DNA of 64,000 bases from an uncultured Bacteroidales bacterium (lineage in GTDB: Bacteria; Bacteroidota; Bacteroidia; Bacteroidales; Muribaculaceae). Within the stretch, counting starts at the first letter, position 1; the number at the start of each line of letters is the position of its first letter. The notes beneath the pieces were generated by a model. The model ran no database searches. It worked only from the letters and a program-made list of their open reading frames with translations, and was not told the DNA's origin. Made by a program: the position numbers and the translations under genes. Positions 44,499 through 53,874 of the stretch are shown here, piece after piece. The DNA lies in contig CACYRK010000002.1 in assembly GCA_902776835.1 (NCBI GenBank), positions 1-64,000 of the forward strand. Direction: 5' to 3'.

Positions 44499-44529
44499 CA
44501 AAATTAGTATTATTTTCTGGATTGTGCAA
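44499..44529 (-). promoter_or_regulatory. tRNA-Cys promoter
   Basis: The minus strand reads TTG, 20 nt, TAATTTTG, about 18 nt before the tRNA. It overlaps the 3' end of the small Cys-rich gene. Confidence 0.65.
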
Positions 44530-44716
44530 CTTTCTCGTCACATTTTTTTATCGCCCCACTTTGAGCGCGCGTGCAACTCTCGCGCAAAGCACATGACTGG
44601 CAAGCGTTTAATGCCGATTTCTTGCCCCGAACCAAATTCACCGCCGCTCGCACCGCGAGGAGCACTGCGCATGCCACAATGACGATGGCAAGGGCATACT
44701 GTAACTGTGCGCTCAT
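44510..44716 (-). CDS. Small Cys-rich membrane protein, 68 residues
   Basis: One N-terminal membrane span (about 6-28, YALAIVIVACAVLLAVRAAV) is followed by a basic segment and a tail with CQSCALRESC and a further Cys. The layout recalls FeoB-associated Cys-rich membrane proteins, but no feo genes are here. It overlaps the topB stop by 4 nt (ATGA), which supports translation. Function unknown; metal binding by the tail is inference. Confidence 0.6.
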   Translation of the reverse strand: MSAQLQYALAIVIVACAVLLAVRAAVNLVRGKKSALNACQSCALRESCTRAQSGAIKKCDEKVAQSRK

Positions 44717-46770
44717 TGTTGCTTGAACTCTTTATTGACCATATTGCGTAACTTGGCGGGCGTGAGGTCGGCAGGGTATTTGTCGAAGGGAAGCACGGTG
44801 TGGCAGCCATTGCGATACTCGCTGCACCCGTAGGCTGTGCGACCTTTCACCAGATGGCCGCGGTGGCACACCGGGCAGGGAATCTCCTCGACGCTCTTGA
44901 TGCGTGGCTGGCGGGGGCGCTTGGCAGCGCCGGCACCGCTCTTGGGCGGCTTGGGCGTGTCCTGCTCGATGACGATGCTTGTGCCCTGGTCGCGAATCAC
45001 ATTGCTCACGATGTCGGTAACCATCTGCTTGAGTTCGTCGAGAAATTGCTTGGCGTCAAACTCACCGCGCTCAATTTTGCGCAACTTGTTCTCCCACAAG
45101 CCCGTCAGTTTGGCGCTCTTGAGCAATTCTTCCTTGATGGTGTCGATGAGTTGCATGCCTGCGGGGGTGGGGATCACACTCTTGCGCTCCTTGCGGATGT
45201 AGCGGCGGCGGTAAAGCGTCTCGATGATTGCCGCGCGTGTCGAGGGCCGGCCGATGCCGTTTTCCTTCATGGCCTCGCGCAGTTCCTCGTCGTCGACGGC
45301 CTTTCCAGCGGTCTCCATGGCGCGCAGCAGCGTTCCCTCGGTGTAGTTCTTGGGTGGCTGCGTGGCTTTCTTGAGCAGCGACGGCTCGTGCGGGCCATGC
45401 TCGCCCTCGTGCATCTCGGGCATTTCGCCGTTGTCGTCATCGGTGCCCTTGTTGTCGTCGGCCGTGGTGTCCTTCTCCTTTTTATATATGGCTCGCCAGC
45501 CGTCTTTCAGAATCACCTTGCCGGTGGCTTTGAACTCCTGGCCGTTGATGTCGGCCATGACGGTTGTGGTGGCAAACTCGCAATCGGGGTAAAACGCTGC
45601 GATAAACCGCTTGGCAATCAGGTCGTAGACCCGCTTCTCGTCGTGGCTCAGCGTGGCGTTGCGCGGATCGACGTCGGTGGGTATGATGGCATGGTGATCG
45701 GTCACCTTGCTGTTGTCGAACACTTTCTTCGACTTCGGCACCTTGGGCGCTGCCAAGATGGGTGCGGTGAGCGGCTGATAGGGCACCATGGCGCGCAGAA
45801 TGCCAGGCACCTTGGGATAGATGTCGTCGCTCAGGTAGGTGGTGTCGACGCGAGGATAGGTGGTGACTTTTTTCTCATAGAGCGACTGGATGTGCCTGAG
45901 TGTCTCATCGGCAGTGAACGAGAATTTTTTGTTGCACTCCACCTGCAGACTCGTGAGGTCGAACAGGCGCGGCGGTGCCTCGCGGCCGTTTTTCTTCTCG
46001 ATTTTTCCCACCGTCAACTCGTGGGGCTTGATGAGTTCCATGGCCTGGGTGGCCTCGGCCTCGCTCTTGTAGCGGCCGTGGGTCGAGTTGAACGTCACGC
46101 CGCGATACAGCGTCTTGATCTCCCAGTAGTCCTCGGGGGTGAAGTTTGCAATCTCGCGATAACGGGCCACGATGAGCGCGAGGGTGGGTGTCTGCACGCG
46201 CCCTATCGACAGCACATTGCCCGGCTGAGAATATTTGTTGGTGAAGAGCCGTGTGCAGTTCATGCCCAGCAGCCAGTCGCCGATGGCGCGCGACAAGCCG
46301 GCATAGTACAGGCGGTCGAAGTCGCTGGCGGGCTGCAGATGGTTGAAGCCCTCGCGGATGCTGTCGTCGGTGAGCGACGATATCCACAGTCGCTTCACTG
46401 GCTTGTCGCACCCCGCTTTTTGGTACACCCATCGCTGTATCAACTCTCCCTCCTGGCCGGCATCGCCGCAGTTGATCACCTCGTCGGAGGCGGCAATAAG
46501 GTTTTTGATGACGTTGAACTGCTTTATGTAGTTTTCTTCGTCGATGAGTTTGATGCCGAAGCGCTGCGGAATCATCGGCAGGGCCACCAGGCTCCATTTG
46601 CGCCACCTGTCGGTGTAATCGCCCGGGTCTTTCAGGCAGCACAAGTGGCCAAAGGTCCACGTCACCTGGTAGCCATTGCCCTCGAAGTAGCCCTCGTGGC
46701 GGTCGTTGGCTCCAAGCAGACGCGCGATGTCGCGTGCCACGCTGGGTTTCTCGGTTACACACACTCTCAT
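44713..46770 (-). CDS. topB: DNA topoisomerase III
   Basis: This 685-residue type IA topoisomerase decatenates DNA. The Toprim domain is N-terminal (VCVTEKPSVARDIARLLGA, INCGDAGQEGELIQRWV), the catalytic tyrosine lies in VTTYPRVDTTYLS, and a C-terminal zinc-ribbon-like segment (CPVCHRGHLVKGRTAYGC) is present. An acidic, low-complexity insert sits at about 435-470. The gene follows mazG by 4 nt. Confidence 0.96.
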   Translation of the reverse strand: MRVCVTEKPSVARDIARLLGANDRHEGYFEGNGYQVTWTFGHLCCLKDPGDYTDRWRKWSLVALPMIPQRFGIKLIDEENYIKQFNVIKNLIAASDEVINCGDAGQEGELIQRWVYQKAGCDKPVKRLWISSLTDDSIREGFNHLQPASDFDRLYYAGLSRAIGDWLLGMNCTRLFTNKYSQPGNVLSIGRVQTPTLALIVARYREIANFTPEDYWEIKTLYRGVTFNSTHGRYKSEAEATQAMELIKPHELTVGKIEKKNGREAPPRLFDLTSLQVECNKKFSFTADETLRHIQSLYEKKVTTYPRVDTTYLSDDIYPKVPGILRAMVPYQPLTAPILAAPKVPKSKKVFDNSKVTDHHAIIPTDVDPRNATLSHDEKRVYDLIAKRFIAAFYPDCEFATTTVMADINGQEFKATGKVILKDGWRAIYKKEKDTTADDNKGTDDDNGEMPEMHEGEHGPHEPSLLKKATQPPKNYTEGTLLRAMETAGKAVDDEELREAMKENGIGRPSTRAAIIETLYRRRYIRKERKSVIPTPAGMQLIDTIKEELLKSAKLTGLWENKLRKIERGEFDAKQFLDELKQMVTDIVSNVIRDQGTSIVIEQDTPKPPKSGAGAAKRPRQPRIKSVEEIPCPVCHRGHLVKGRTAYGCSEYRNGCHTVLPFDKYPADLTPAKLRNMVNKEFKQQ

Positions 46771-46774
46771 GGCG

Positions 46775-47572
46775 TTATTCTCCTAAATGCATGTGTTTTG
46801 CTTCGTTCCACAATTCGTCCATCTCAGCGAGAGTCATCTCGTTAAGGTTTTTGCCCATCTCCTTGGCACGGCTCTCGATATAGTTGAAGCGGCCGATAAA
46901 TTTGCGGTTGGTTTTCTCCAGGGCATTGTCGGGACGCACGCCGTAAAGCCTGGCGGCATTGACAATCGAGAAGAGTAGGTCGCCGAATTCTTTCTCGCGA
47001 TCCACCTCGTTGTCGCTGCGCAGTTCGGCCTCTACCTCGGCAAGTTCTTCCTTGACCTTGTCCCACACGTCCTCGCGTTTTTCCCAGTCAAAGCCCACGT
47101 TGGTGGCCTTTTCCTGAATCCGCTCGGCCTTGATGAGCGATGGCAGCGACTTAGGCACCCCGCTAAGCACGGTCTTGTTGCCGCCTTTCTCCTTGGTCTT
47201 TATGATTTCCCAGCGGTTGAGCACCTCCTCGGCGGTGTCGGCATGCTCGTTGCCATAAATGTGTGGGTGACGGAAAATTAACTTGTCGCACAGTGCGTTA
47301 CACACATCGGCGATGTCAAACTGACCCTTCTCGTCGCCAATCTTGGCATAAAACACCACATGCAGCAGCACGTCGCCAAGTTCCTTGCGGATGGCCTGCG
47401 GGTCGTCGGCCAGGATGGCGTCGGCCAGTTCCATGGTTTCCTCGATGGTGTTTGGGCGCAGGCTCTCATTGGTCTGCTTGCGGTCCCAGGGACACTGTGC
47501 GCGCAGGGTGTCCATCACGTCGATAAGGCGTCCGAATGCCGCCAGTTTTTCTTCTCTGCTACTATTTGCCAT
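46775..47572 (-). CDS. mazG: Nucleoside triphosphate pyrophosphohydrolase MazG
   Basis: This 265-residue protein hydrolyses NTPs to NMP and PPi. It has the two tandem MazG domains of the E. coli-type enzyme: CPWDRKQTNESLRPNTIEE with ELGDVLLHVVFYA in the first, and EFGDLLFSIVNAARL in the second, each with the metal-binding ExxE-type helix. Its ATG overlaps the dsbD stop by 1 nt (TAATG). Confidence 0.96.
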   Translation of the reverse strand: MANSSREEKLAAFGRLIDVMDTLRAQCPWDRKQTNESLRPNTIEETMELADAILADDPQAIRKELGDVLLHVVFYAKIGDEKGQFDIADVCNALCDKLIFRHPHIYGNEHADTAEEVLNRWEIIKTKEKGGNKTVLSGVPKSLPSLIKAERIQEKATNVGFDWEKREDVWDKVKEELAEVEAELRSDNEVDREKEFGDLLFSIVNAARLYGVRPDNALEKTNRKFIGRFNYIESRAKEMGKNLNEMTLAEMDELWNEAKHMHLGE

Positions 47573-49554
47573 TATTTATTCTTTTCAAGTCCTTGTGTTA
47601 AGAATTTCATAAATTCGTCCTTGTCCTCCTTGTAGAAGAAGGGACCCGAGAGCAGGTCGCCGCGGTCGTTGAGCACCACGTAGTAAGGCTGCGAGTTGGC
47701 GCCGAACTTGTGGCGCTGCAAGTAACTCCACAGGTCGCCGTAGGTGATGAGTTCCACTTGCTTGCCGTTTTCTTCGACAAAGCGCGACTGCGGCATCTCG
47801 GTCTTGTCGTCGACCATCAACTGGATGGTGATGAAGTCGTCGGCGAGTTTTTTCTTCACCTCGTCAAGGTCGAGCACGGCGCCTTCCATCTTGCGGCAGT
47901 TCACACAGCCGTAGCCCGAGAAGTCGAGGAACACGGCCTTGCCGCTGCGCCTTGCTGCTTCGAGGCCGGCGTCAAAGTCGTCGTAACTGCGCTGCCCGTC
48001 GTCGTAGAGGTTGAAGTCCTGGGTGTAGAGCGGCGGCACAAAGGCACTGGTGGCACGCAGCGGCGCACCCCACAAGCCCGGTATCAGATACACGGTGAAC
48101 GCCAGCGAGATAAGTCCCAAGAAGAAGCGTGTCACGCCTATTGAGCCGTCGCCTGCCGAGTCGCTCTTGAAGCGGAAACCGCCCAGCAAATACACGCCCA
48201 GCAAGCCGAATATCACAATCCACAGCGACAAGAACACCTCGCGGTCAAGGATGTGCCAGCCATAGGCCAGGTCGGCAACCGAGAGGAATTTCAGCGACAG
48301 GGCAAGTTCGATAAAGCCCAGCACCACCTTCACCGTGTTGAGCCATCCGCCCGACTTCGGCATCTTTTTCAGTGCCGAGGGGAACAGGGCGAACAGCGAG
48401 AACGGTATGGCCAGCGCCAGCGAAAAGCCGAGCATGCCCACTGCCGGACCCATGTGGCTGCCCTGCGTGGCGGCTTCGACAAGCAGTGTGCCGATGATGG
48501 GGCCTGTGCACGAAAACGACACCAGCACCAGCGTGAACGCCATGAAGAAGATGCTCAGCAGGCCCGTAGTGTTTTCTGCGGCGCGGTCCATGCGGTTGGC
48601 CCACGACTCGGGCAACTTGATGTCGAACGCGCCAAAGAACGATATGGCGAATACTACCAGCAGGACGAAGAAGATGATGTTGAACACCGCGTTGGTGGCC
48701 AGAGCGTTAAGTGCGCTGGCGCCATATATGCTGGTGACGATGAGTCCAAGTGCCACATATATCACCACGATGGCGAGGCCGTAAATCACCGCATTGCTGA
48801 TGGCACGGGCTCGGCTGCCGCTCTTTTTCAGGAAAAAACTCACCGTCATGGGGATGATGGGCCACACGCAGGGGGTGAGCAGCGCCAGCAGGCCGCCTAC
48901 GAAGCACAGCCAGAACAGCGTCCACAGGCTCACCGACGATTGGCTCACCTGCGCATTACCGTCTGCCGACCCTGCGGCGGCAAAGTCTACCGGTGCCCAG
49001 GTGTCGACGTCGCCACTCGGGAGTGGAGCGGGGGCGGGCACGCTGTCGGGCGCTTGAGCCACGGCGCTGTCGTTAGCCTCGGGCTTGGCCTCGGTCTTTG
49101 CCGTGCCTTTCACGCTGATGGCTTCGGTTTCGGGTGCCAGGCACGTGACATCGTTACACGCCATGAAGCGCACCGAGCCTTTGAGGTCGAAATTGGGTTG
49201 GGTGGCAACAAAGGGCTGGGTGAACGTCACGTTGTCGCTCCACCATTTCAAGTTCATGTCGAACGTCTTGTCGTGTTCTTCATGGGCGGCTCGGCTCGGC
49301 TTGAGTTTGCCGTCGAGTTTCACGCCGTTAAGTGTCTTCCACTCCACGCTGGTGGGGACCGGGCCGCCATCGGGCAACTCGAGGCCGTAGATGTGCCAGC
49401 CCTTGTCGATGGTGGCTGTGATGTTCACCACGCCGTGAGTGTCGTCATTCATCACAATCTTTGAGGTCCATTTTACCGGAGTCACAATCTGCGCCACAGC
49501 GATAGCGGCGCAACTCAGCATTATGGTGAGGAGTGATAATAGTCGTCGTGTCAT
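47572..49554 (-). CDS. dsbD: Thiol:disulfide interchange protein DsbD
   Basis: This protein of about 660 residues moves reducing power across the inner membrane. It has a signal peptide (LLTIMLSCAAIAVAQ), an N-terminal periplasmic domain with a Cys pair (FMACNDVTCLAPE), eight or so membrane spans with conserved Cys-Pro regions (LLTPCVWPIIPM, SFSCTGPIIG), and a C-terminal thioredoxin-like domain with YGCVNCRKM. All three redox modules are present. An ATG 4 codons upstream (49566) is also possible. Confidence 0.96.
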   Translation of the reverse strand: MTRRLLSLLTIMLSCAAIAVAQIVTPVKWTSKIVMNDDTHGVVNITATIDKGWHIYGLELPDGGPVPTSVEWKTLNGVKLDGKLKPSRAAHEEHDKTFDMNLKWWSDNVTFTQPFVATQPNFDLKGSVRFMACNDVTCLAPETEAISVKGTAKTEAKPEANDSAVAQAPDSVPAPAPLPSGDVDTWAPVDFAAAGSADGNAQVSQSSVSLWTLFWLCFVGGLLALLTPCVWPIIPMTVSFFLKKSGSRARAISNAVIYGLAIVVIYVALGLIVTSIYGASALNALATNAVFNIIFFVLLVVFAISFFGAFDIKLPESWANRMDRAAENTTGLLSIFFMAFTLVLVSFSCTGPIIGTLLVEAATQGSHMGPAVGMLGFSLALAIPFSLFALFPSALKKMPKSGGWLNTVKVVLGFIELALSLKFLSVADLAYGWHILDREVFLSLWIVIFGLLGVYLLGGFRFKSDSAGDGSIGVTRFFLGLISLAFTVYLIPGLWGAPLRATSAFVPPLYTQDFNLYDDGQRSYDDFDAGLEAARRSGKAVFLDFSGYGCVNCRKMEGAVLDLDEVKKKLADDFITIQLMVDDKTEMPQSRFVEENGKQVELITYGDLWSYLQRHKFGANSQPYYVVLNDRGDLLSGPFFYKEDKDEFMKFLTQGLEKNK

Positions 49555-49722
49555 TGTGCTATACATTAATTAAAATGCAAAATTAAGCATTGTTGGCTAT
49601 CCACGACACAGCATCACGCACAAAAATACTTAAAATTGCACTAAAAAATATTATTCTCTTAGGCTGGGGGAGCATCGTATGAAAAATTGCATTATCTTTG
49701 CTGATTAATTCGAACTGAGAGT

Positions 49723-50754
49723 ATGATACGATCCATTATACCTGACGATGTGATTAAGCGGGTGCGCTCACTTATCAACGGCGTGCGCGACATTGTAATC
49801 ACATGCCACCTCTCGCCCGACGGCGATGCCGTGGGGTCGACGTTGGGGTTGTGCCATGTGCTGCGTCGCCTGGGCAAGAATGCCAATGTGGTGACTGCCG
49901 ACATGGTGCCGCGCTCGCTGCACTTCGTGCCGGGCGTGCGCGACATCACTGTGATGTCGATTAACGAGTCGCTTGCTCGTCGCCTGGTAAGCGAGGCACA
50001 ACTGATTTTCTGCCTCGATTTCAACACGATGAGCCGCATCGACAAACTCGGCGAGTGCATCGAGGGCAGCCGCGCTCCACGCGTGCTCATCGACCACCAT
50101 CTCGACCCCGACAACCAGTTTGATGTGATGATTTCGTATCCCGAGGCATCGTCGACGGCCGAACTCGTGTTCCGCGTGCTTATGCAACTCAGAATGCTGA
50201 ATATGGTCGACAAGGTGGCGGCGCAGTGCTTGTATCTGGGCTTGATGACCGACACCGGCAACTTCACTTTCGGTTGCGAGAACCCCGAACTCTATGAGAT
50301 TCAGGCCGTGCTTATGCGGCGACGCATCGACAAGCAATGGCTCTACAACATGGCTATGAACACTTTCAGCGCCGACTGCCTGCGGCTGCGTGGCTACGCG
50401 CTCAATGAAAAGATGGTGCTCGACATGGACCATGGCGTGTCGCTCATCACGCTGTCGCTCGACGAGTTGCGCCAGTTCAACTATCGCAAGGGCGACACCG
50501 AGGGCCTGGTGAATGTGCCGCTGGCTATCCCCGGAATCTATTGGAGCGTGTTTTTGCGCCAGGAAGAAGACCGCGTGAGGGTGTCGTGTCGTTCTATAGG
50601 CAACTTCACCGTCAACGATATCTGCGCACGCTATTTCAATGGCGGGGGCCATGCCAATGCTGCCGGGGGCGACTACTACGGCACGCTCGACGGGGCTGTG
50701 GAACAATTCCACCGCATACTTAAAGAACTTGATGAAAACAATAACGATAATTAA
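49723..50754 (+). CDS. nrnA: DHH-family phosphoesterase, NrnA-like
   Basis: This 343-residue enzyme matches the NrnA group that degrades short oligoribonucleotides and pAp. Motifs include ITCHLSPDGDAVGS, FCLDFNTMSR, IDHHLDPDN (DHH), the GLMTDTGNF region, and the DHHA1 signature GGGHANAAGG near the end. Full length and cytoplasmic. It lies 6 nt upstream of the DUF4827 lipoprotein gene. The gene symbol follows the family; exact substrate is not shown. Confidence 0.93.
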   Translation: MIRSIIPDDVIKRVRSLINGVRDIVITCHLSPDGDAVGSTLGLCHVLRRLGKNANVVTADMVPRSLHFVPGVRDITVMSINESLARRLVSEAQLIFCLDFNTMSRIDKLGECIEGSRAPRVLIDHHLDPDNQFDVMISYPEASSTAELVFRVLMQLRMLNMVDKVAAQCLYLGLMTDTGNFTFGCENPELYEIQAVLMRRRIDKQWLYNMAMNTFSADCLRLRGYALNEKMVLDMDHGVSLITLSLDELRQFNYRKGDTEGLVNVPLAIPGIYWSVFLRQEEDRVRVSCRSIGNFTVNDICARYFNGGGHANAAGGDYYGTLDGAVEQFHRILKELDENNNDN

Positions 50755-50760
50755 TTGAAT

Positions 50761-51333
50761 ATGAAAAATATAATCAAATCATTATCCCTGATTTTTTGCG
50801 TGTTGGCTTTAGCGGCCTGCAGCGGCGGCGAGAGTTATAGCGACCGCCTGAACGCACAGCGAAACGCATGCAACGCTTATCTGTCGAACTTCCGTGTGAT
50901 GAACGAGATTCCTGCCGACACAGTGTTTGAAACCGGTGCCGACGCTCCTTATTACCGCATCGATCCCGACGGAAACGTCTACATGCAGGTGATTAATGCC
51001 GGCGACCGCAAGAACGACCGCCCGAAGGCGTCGCAGACAATCTATTTCCGCTTTACGCGCTACAACATCGAGAATTGGTACAGCACTGGTGTGATGGCTG
51101 CTTACCAGAGCAATGAACTCGACATGAGCGCCGAGCCCACCTATTTCCTGTACAAGGACTTCACCTTGCCCACGTCGTCGCAGTGGGGCTACGGCATCCA
51201 GTTACCCATGAACTATCTTGGCGCCGAGTGCGAGGTGAACCTGATCGTCAAATCGCAGTACGGCATGACACAGGAGTTGTCGTACGTCGTGCCGTTCTTG
51301 TGGCACGTGCGCTACTTCCATTCGCAAATTTAA
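50761..51333 (+). CDS. DUF4827 lipoprotein
   Basis: This 190-residue protein has a lipobox (ALAACS, Cys near residue 20) and a beta-rich domain (DPDGNVYMQVINAG, IYFRFTRYNIENW, PMNYLGAECEVNLIVKS) like the Bacteroidales DUF4827 family, which has an FKBP-like outline. Enzymatic activity is not established. The ATG follows nrnA by 6 nt; an in-frame TTG two codons upstream is less likely. Confidence 0.8.
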   Translation: MKNIIKSLSLIFCVLALAACSGGESYSDRLNAQRNACNAYLSNFRVMNEIPADTVFETGADAPYYRIDPDGNVYMQVINAGDRKNDRPKASQTIYFRFTRYNIENWYSTGVMAAYQSNELDMSAEPTYFLYKDFTLPTSSQWGYGIQLPMNYLGAECEVNLIVKSQYGMTQELSYVVPFLWHVRYFHSQI

Positions 51334-51364
51334 CGCCTCTTTAATAGGGTAATATTCAATAGAA

Positions 51365-52750
51365 ATGTCTCTGATTAAATCTATTTCCGGAATCCGCGGA
51401 ACTATCGGCGGACCAGCGGGCGACGGGCTGTCGCCGCTCGACATTGTGAAGTTTACAACGGCCTATGCCACCTTTATGCGCCGCAACAGCAAGGTGGAAT
51501 CGAATGTGATTGTAGTCGGTCGCGATGCGCGACTGTCGGGCCGCATGGTGCTTAACATCGTGGTGGGCACACTCACCGGCATGGGATTCGATGTGGTGAA
51601 CATCGGCCTGGCTACCACGCCCACAACCGAGTTGGCTGTAGTGGCCGAGCGCGCTTGTGGCGGTATCATCATCACCGCCTCGCACAACCCCAAGCAGTGG
51701 AACGCGCTGAAACTGCTCAACGAGCATGGCGAGTTTCTTAACGATGCCGAGGGTAAGGAGGTGCTGCGCATCGCCGAGGCCGAGGACTTCAATTATGCCG
51801 ACGTCGACCATCTGGGCCGCGAGCAGAAGAACTATACTTATCTGCGCCGTCACATCGACGCTGTGCTGGGCCTCAAACTGGTCGACCGCGACGCCATCGC
51901 GCGTGCCGGATTCACTGTGGCCGTCGATGCCGTGAACAGTGTGGGCGGCGTGGCAATCCCCAAACTGCTGCAAGCGCTGGGTGTGAAAAACATCATCCCG
52001 CTGTTTTGCGACCCCACAGGCAATTTCGGCCACACGCCGGAGCCGATTCCTGAGAACCTTACCGCCATCAGCGACCTGATGAAGCAGGGTAGGGCCGATG
52101 TGGGCTTTGTCGTCGACCCCGATGTCGATCGTCTGGCCATCGTCATGGAGAATGGCGAGTTCTTCGTCGAGGAGTACACTCTGGTTGCCGTGGCCGACTA
52201 TGTGCTGTCGCATACGCCGGGTGCTACGGTGAGCAACTTGTCGTCGTCGCGCGCACTGCGCGATGTCACCGAGGCTCATGGATGCAACTACACGGCAGCT
52301 GCTGTGGGCGAGGTTAACGTTACCACCGAGATGCGTCGCACCGGAGCCGTGATTGGCGGCGAGGGCAATGGCGGCGTAATCTATCCTGAGTTGCACTATG
52401 GCCGCGACGCCCTCGTGGGTGTGGCCCTCTTCCTCACCTTGCTGGCCAAGAGCGGCAAGACGGTGAGTGAACTCAAGGCCACTTATCCCCAGTACAGCAT
52501 CGCCAAGACCAAACTCGAACTTAAGCCGAGCATGGACGTCGACGCCATCCTCAAGGCCGTGGAGCAGCACTATGCTGGCTGCCGCGTGACCACCATCGAC
52601 GGCGTGAAGATTGATTTCGACGACTCGTGGGTGCATCTGCGCAAGAGCAACACCGAGCCCATCATTCGTATCTACAGCGAGGCTCACACCATGCAGCGTG
52701 CCGAGCAACTGGGCGAGGAAGTGAAGAAAATCGTGCTTTCGCTCATCTGA
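51365..52750 (+). CDS. glmM: Phosphoglucosamine mutase
   Basis: This 461-residue alpha-D-phosphohexomutase makes glucosamine-1-phosphate for peptidoglycan and LPS precursors. It has the GIRGTIGG N-terminus, the phosphoserine loop TASHNPKQWNALK, the metal loop DPDVDRLAI and the sugar loop GGEGNGGVIYPEL; the phosphate-binding RKSNTEPIIRIYSEA is near the end. Phosphomannomutase is the alternative, since family members are similar. Confidence 0.93.
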   Translation: MSLIKSISGIRGTIGGPAGDGLSPLDIVKFTTAYATFMRRNSKVESNVIVVGRDARLSGRMVLNIVVGTLTGMGFDVVNIGLATTPTTELAVVAERACGGIIITASHNPKQWNALKLLNEHGEFLNDAEGKEVLRIAEAEDFNYADVDHLGREQKNYTYLRRHIDAVLGLKLVDRDAIARAGFTVAVDAVNSVGGVAIPKLLQALGVKNIIPLFCDPTGNFGHTPEPIPENLTAISDLMKQGRADVGFVVDPDVDRLAIVMENGEFFVEEYTLVAVADYVLSHTPGATVSNLSSSRALRDVTEAHGCNYTAAAVGEVNVTTEMRRTGAVIGGEGNGGVIYPELHYGRDALVGVALFLTLLAKSGKTVSELKATYPQYSIAKTKLELKPSMDVDAILKAVEQHYAGCRVTTIDGVKIDFDDSWVHLRKSNTEPIIRIYSEAHTMQRAEQLGEEVKKIVLSLI

Positions 52751-52794
52751 CACCTTATATAATTAAATAATCGCGAGTATCGCGCATCACACAG

Positions 52795-52829
52795 TGCCAT
52801 CAAGGGACCATCCTTTGATGGCATTTTTT
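52795..52829 (+). terminator. Terminator after glmM
   Basis: The stem TGCCATCAA.GG/CC.TTTGATGGCA is followed by TTTTTT, about 45 nt past the glmM stop. Confidence 0.93.
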
Positions 52830-52880
52830 GCACCGAAATTTTATCCTGTGCAAAGAAAATTCATAAAGAATGTTAAATAA

Positions 52881-52913
52881 TTTGCAAAACCGAATCTTTT
52901 AGTATTACCTTTG
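52881..52913 (+). promoter_or_regulatory. Promoter of the ABC transporter operon
   Basis: TTTG, 21 nt, TACCTTTG is a full consensus match. The palindromic operator begins 2 nt after the -7 element, so a bound repressor would cover the transcription start. Confidence 0.85.
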
Positions 52914-52914
52914 C

Positions 52915-52938
52915 AGTGTACTAATAAAGTAGTACACT
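52915..52938. promoter_or_regulatory. Probable operator for the GntR regulator
   Basis: AGTGTACT and AGTACACT form a perfect 8-bp inverted repeat around 8 bp. The position over the start site and a YtrA-type GntR gene in the same operon support autoregulation. The AGTGTA...TACACT form is like operators known for YtrA regulators (from memory). Confidence 0.75.
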
Positions 52939-53006
52939 ATGACGCTATGAAAATAGCACAGTAAAGCGACTTCAAAAGTAATTATAAACACTTAAAAATA
53001 AAGGAT

Positions 53007-53837
53007 ATGTTGCAAATTTCGAATCTCAGTTTCAGTTATGGCAAGTCTTCCGGTGAGTTGTTCAATAACTTCTCCCTCGACTTGCAACCAGGAAATGTCT
53101 ACGGACTGCTTGGCAAGAATGGGGCAGGTAAGTCGACCCTCATCTATTTAATGACGGGTCTGCTTACGCCCAAGGACGGGGTGGTCACTCTTAACGGCGA
53201 CAATGTGCGCCAGCGACTCCCCAAGACGTTGAACGACCTCTTCCTCGTCCCCGAGGAATTTGATTTCCCGAACATCTCACTCTCGCAGTTTGTCAAACTC
53301 AACTCGCCATTCTATCCGCGATTCAGCGTTGAGGACATGAACCGCTATCTCGACATCTTCGAGATGGAGCGCGACGCACGCCTGCACTCGCTGTCGATGG
53401 GCCAGAAAAAAAAGGTGTACATGAGTTTCGCTTTGGCGGCCAACACCCAGGTGCTCATCATGGATGAGCCGACCAACGGCCTCGACATCCCCAGCAAGAG
53501 CCAGTTCCGCAAAATTGTGGCCCAGGCCATGAGCGACGACAAGATGATGCTCTTCTCCACTCATCAGGTGCGCGACATCGAGCAGATTATCGACCATGTC
53601 GTCATTATCGACCACAGCCGCGTGCTGCTCAACGCCAATCTCGCCGATGTGTCGTCACGCCTCGCTTTCCGTCCGATGCGCCCAGGCGACCAGCCGCTGT
53701 TGACGCAGTCGAGCCCCATGGGCACGCTCGCCGTTGTGCCGGCAGCGCCGGGCGAGGAGACGCAGCCCGATTTAGAGATGCTCTTCAATGCCACCCTGTT
53801 GCAACCCGACGTGGTCAACACCTTGTTTGCACAATAA
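53007..53837 (+). CDS. ABC transporter ATP-binding protein
   Basis: This 276-residue ATPase has Walker A GLLGKNGAGKST (residues 33-44), the signature loop LSMGQ (129-133, a variant of LSGGQ), Walker B VLIMDEPTNG (149-158) and the H-loop His in STHQVRD (186). It pairs with the membrane gene that follows by 37 nt. YtrA-type operons of this kind often respond to cell-envelope stress; the substrate is unknown. Confidence 0.93.
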   Translation: MLQISNLSFSYGKSSGELFNNFSLDLQPGNVYGLLGKNGAGKSTLIYLMTGLLTPKDGVVTLNGDNVRQRLPKTLNDLFLVPEEFDFPNISLSQFVKLNSPFYPRFSVEDMNRYLDIFEMERDARLHSLSMGQKKKVYMSFALAANTQVLIMDEPTNGLDIPSKSQFRKIVAQAMSDDKMMLFSTHQVRDIEQIIDHVVIIDHSRVLLNANLADVSSRLAFRPMRPGDQPLLTQSSPMGTLAVVPAAPGEETQPDLEMLFNATLLQPDVVNTLFAQ

Positions 53838-53874
53838 GAAAAAAACGGTTACTCACACATTAAATTTAGATATT

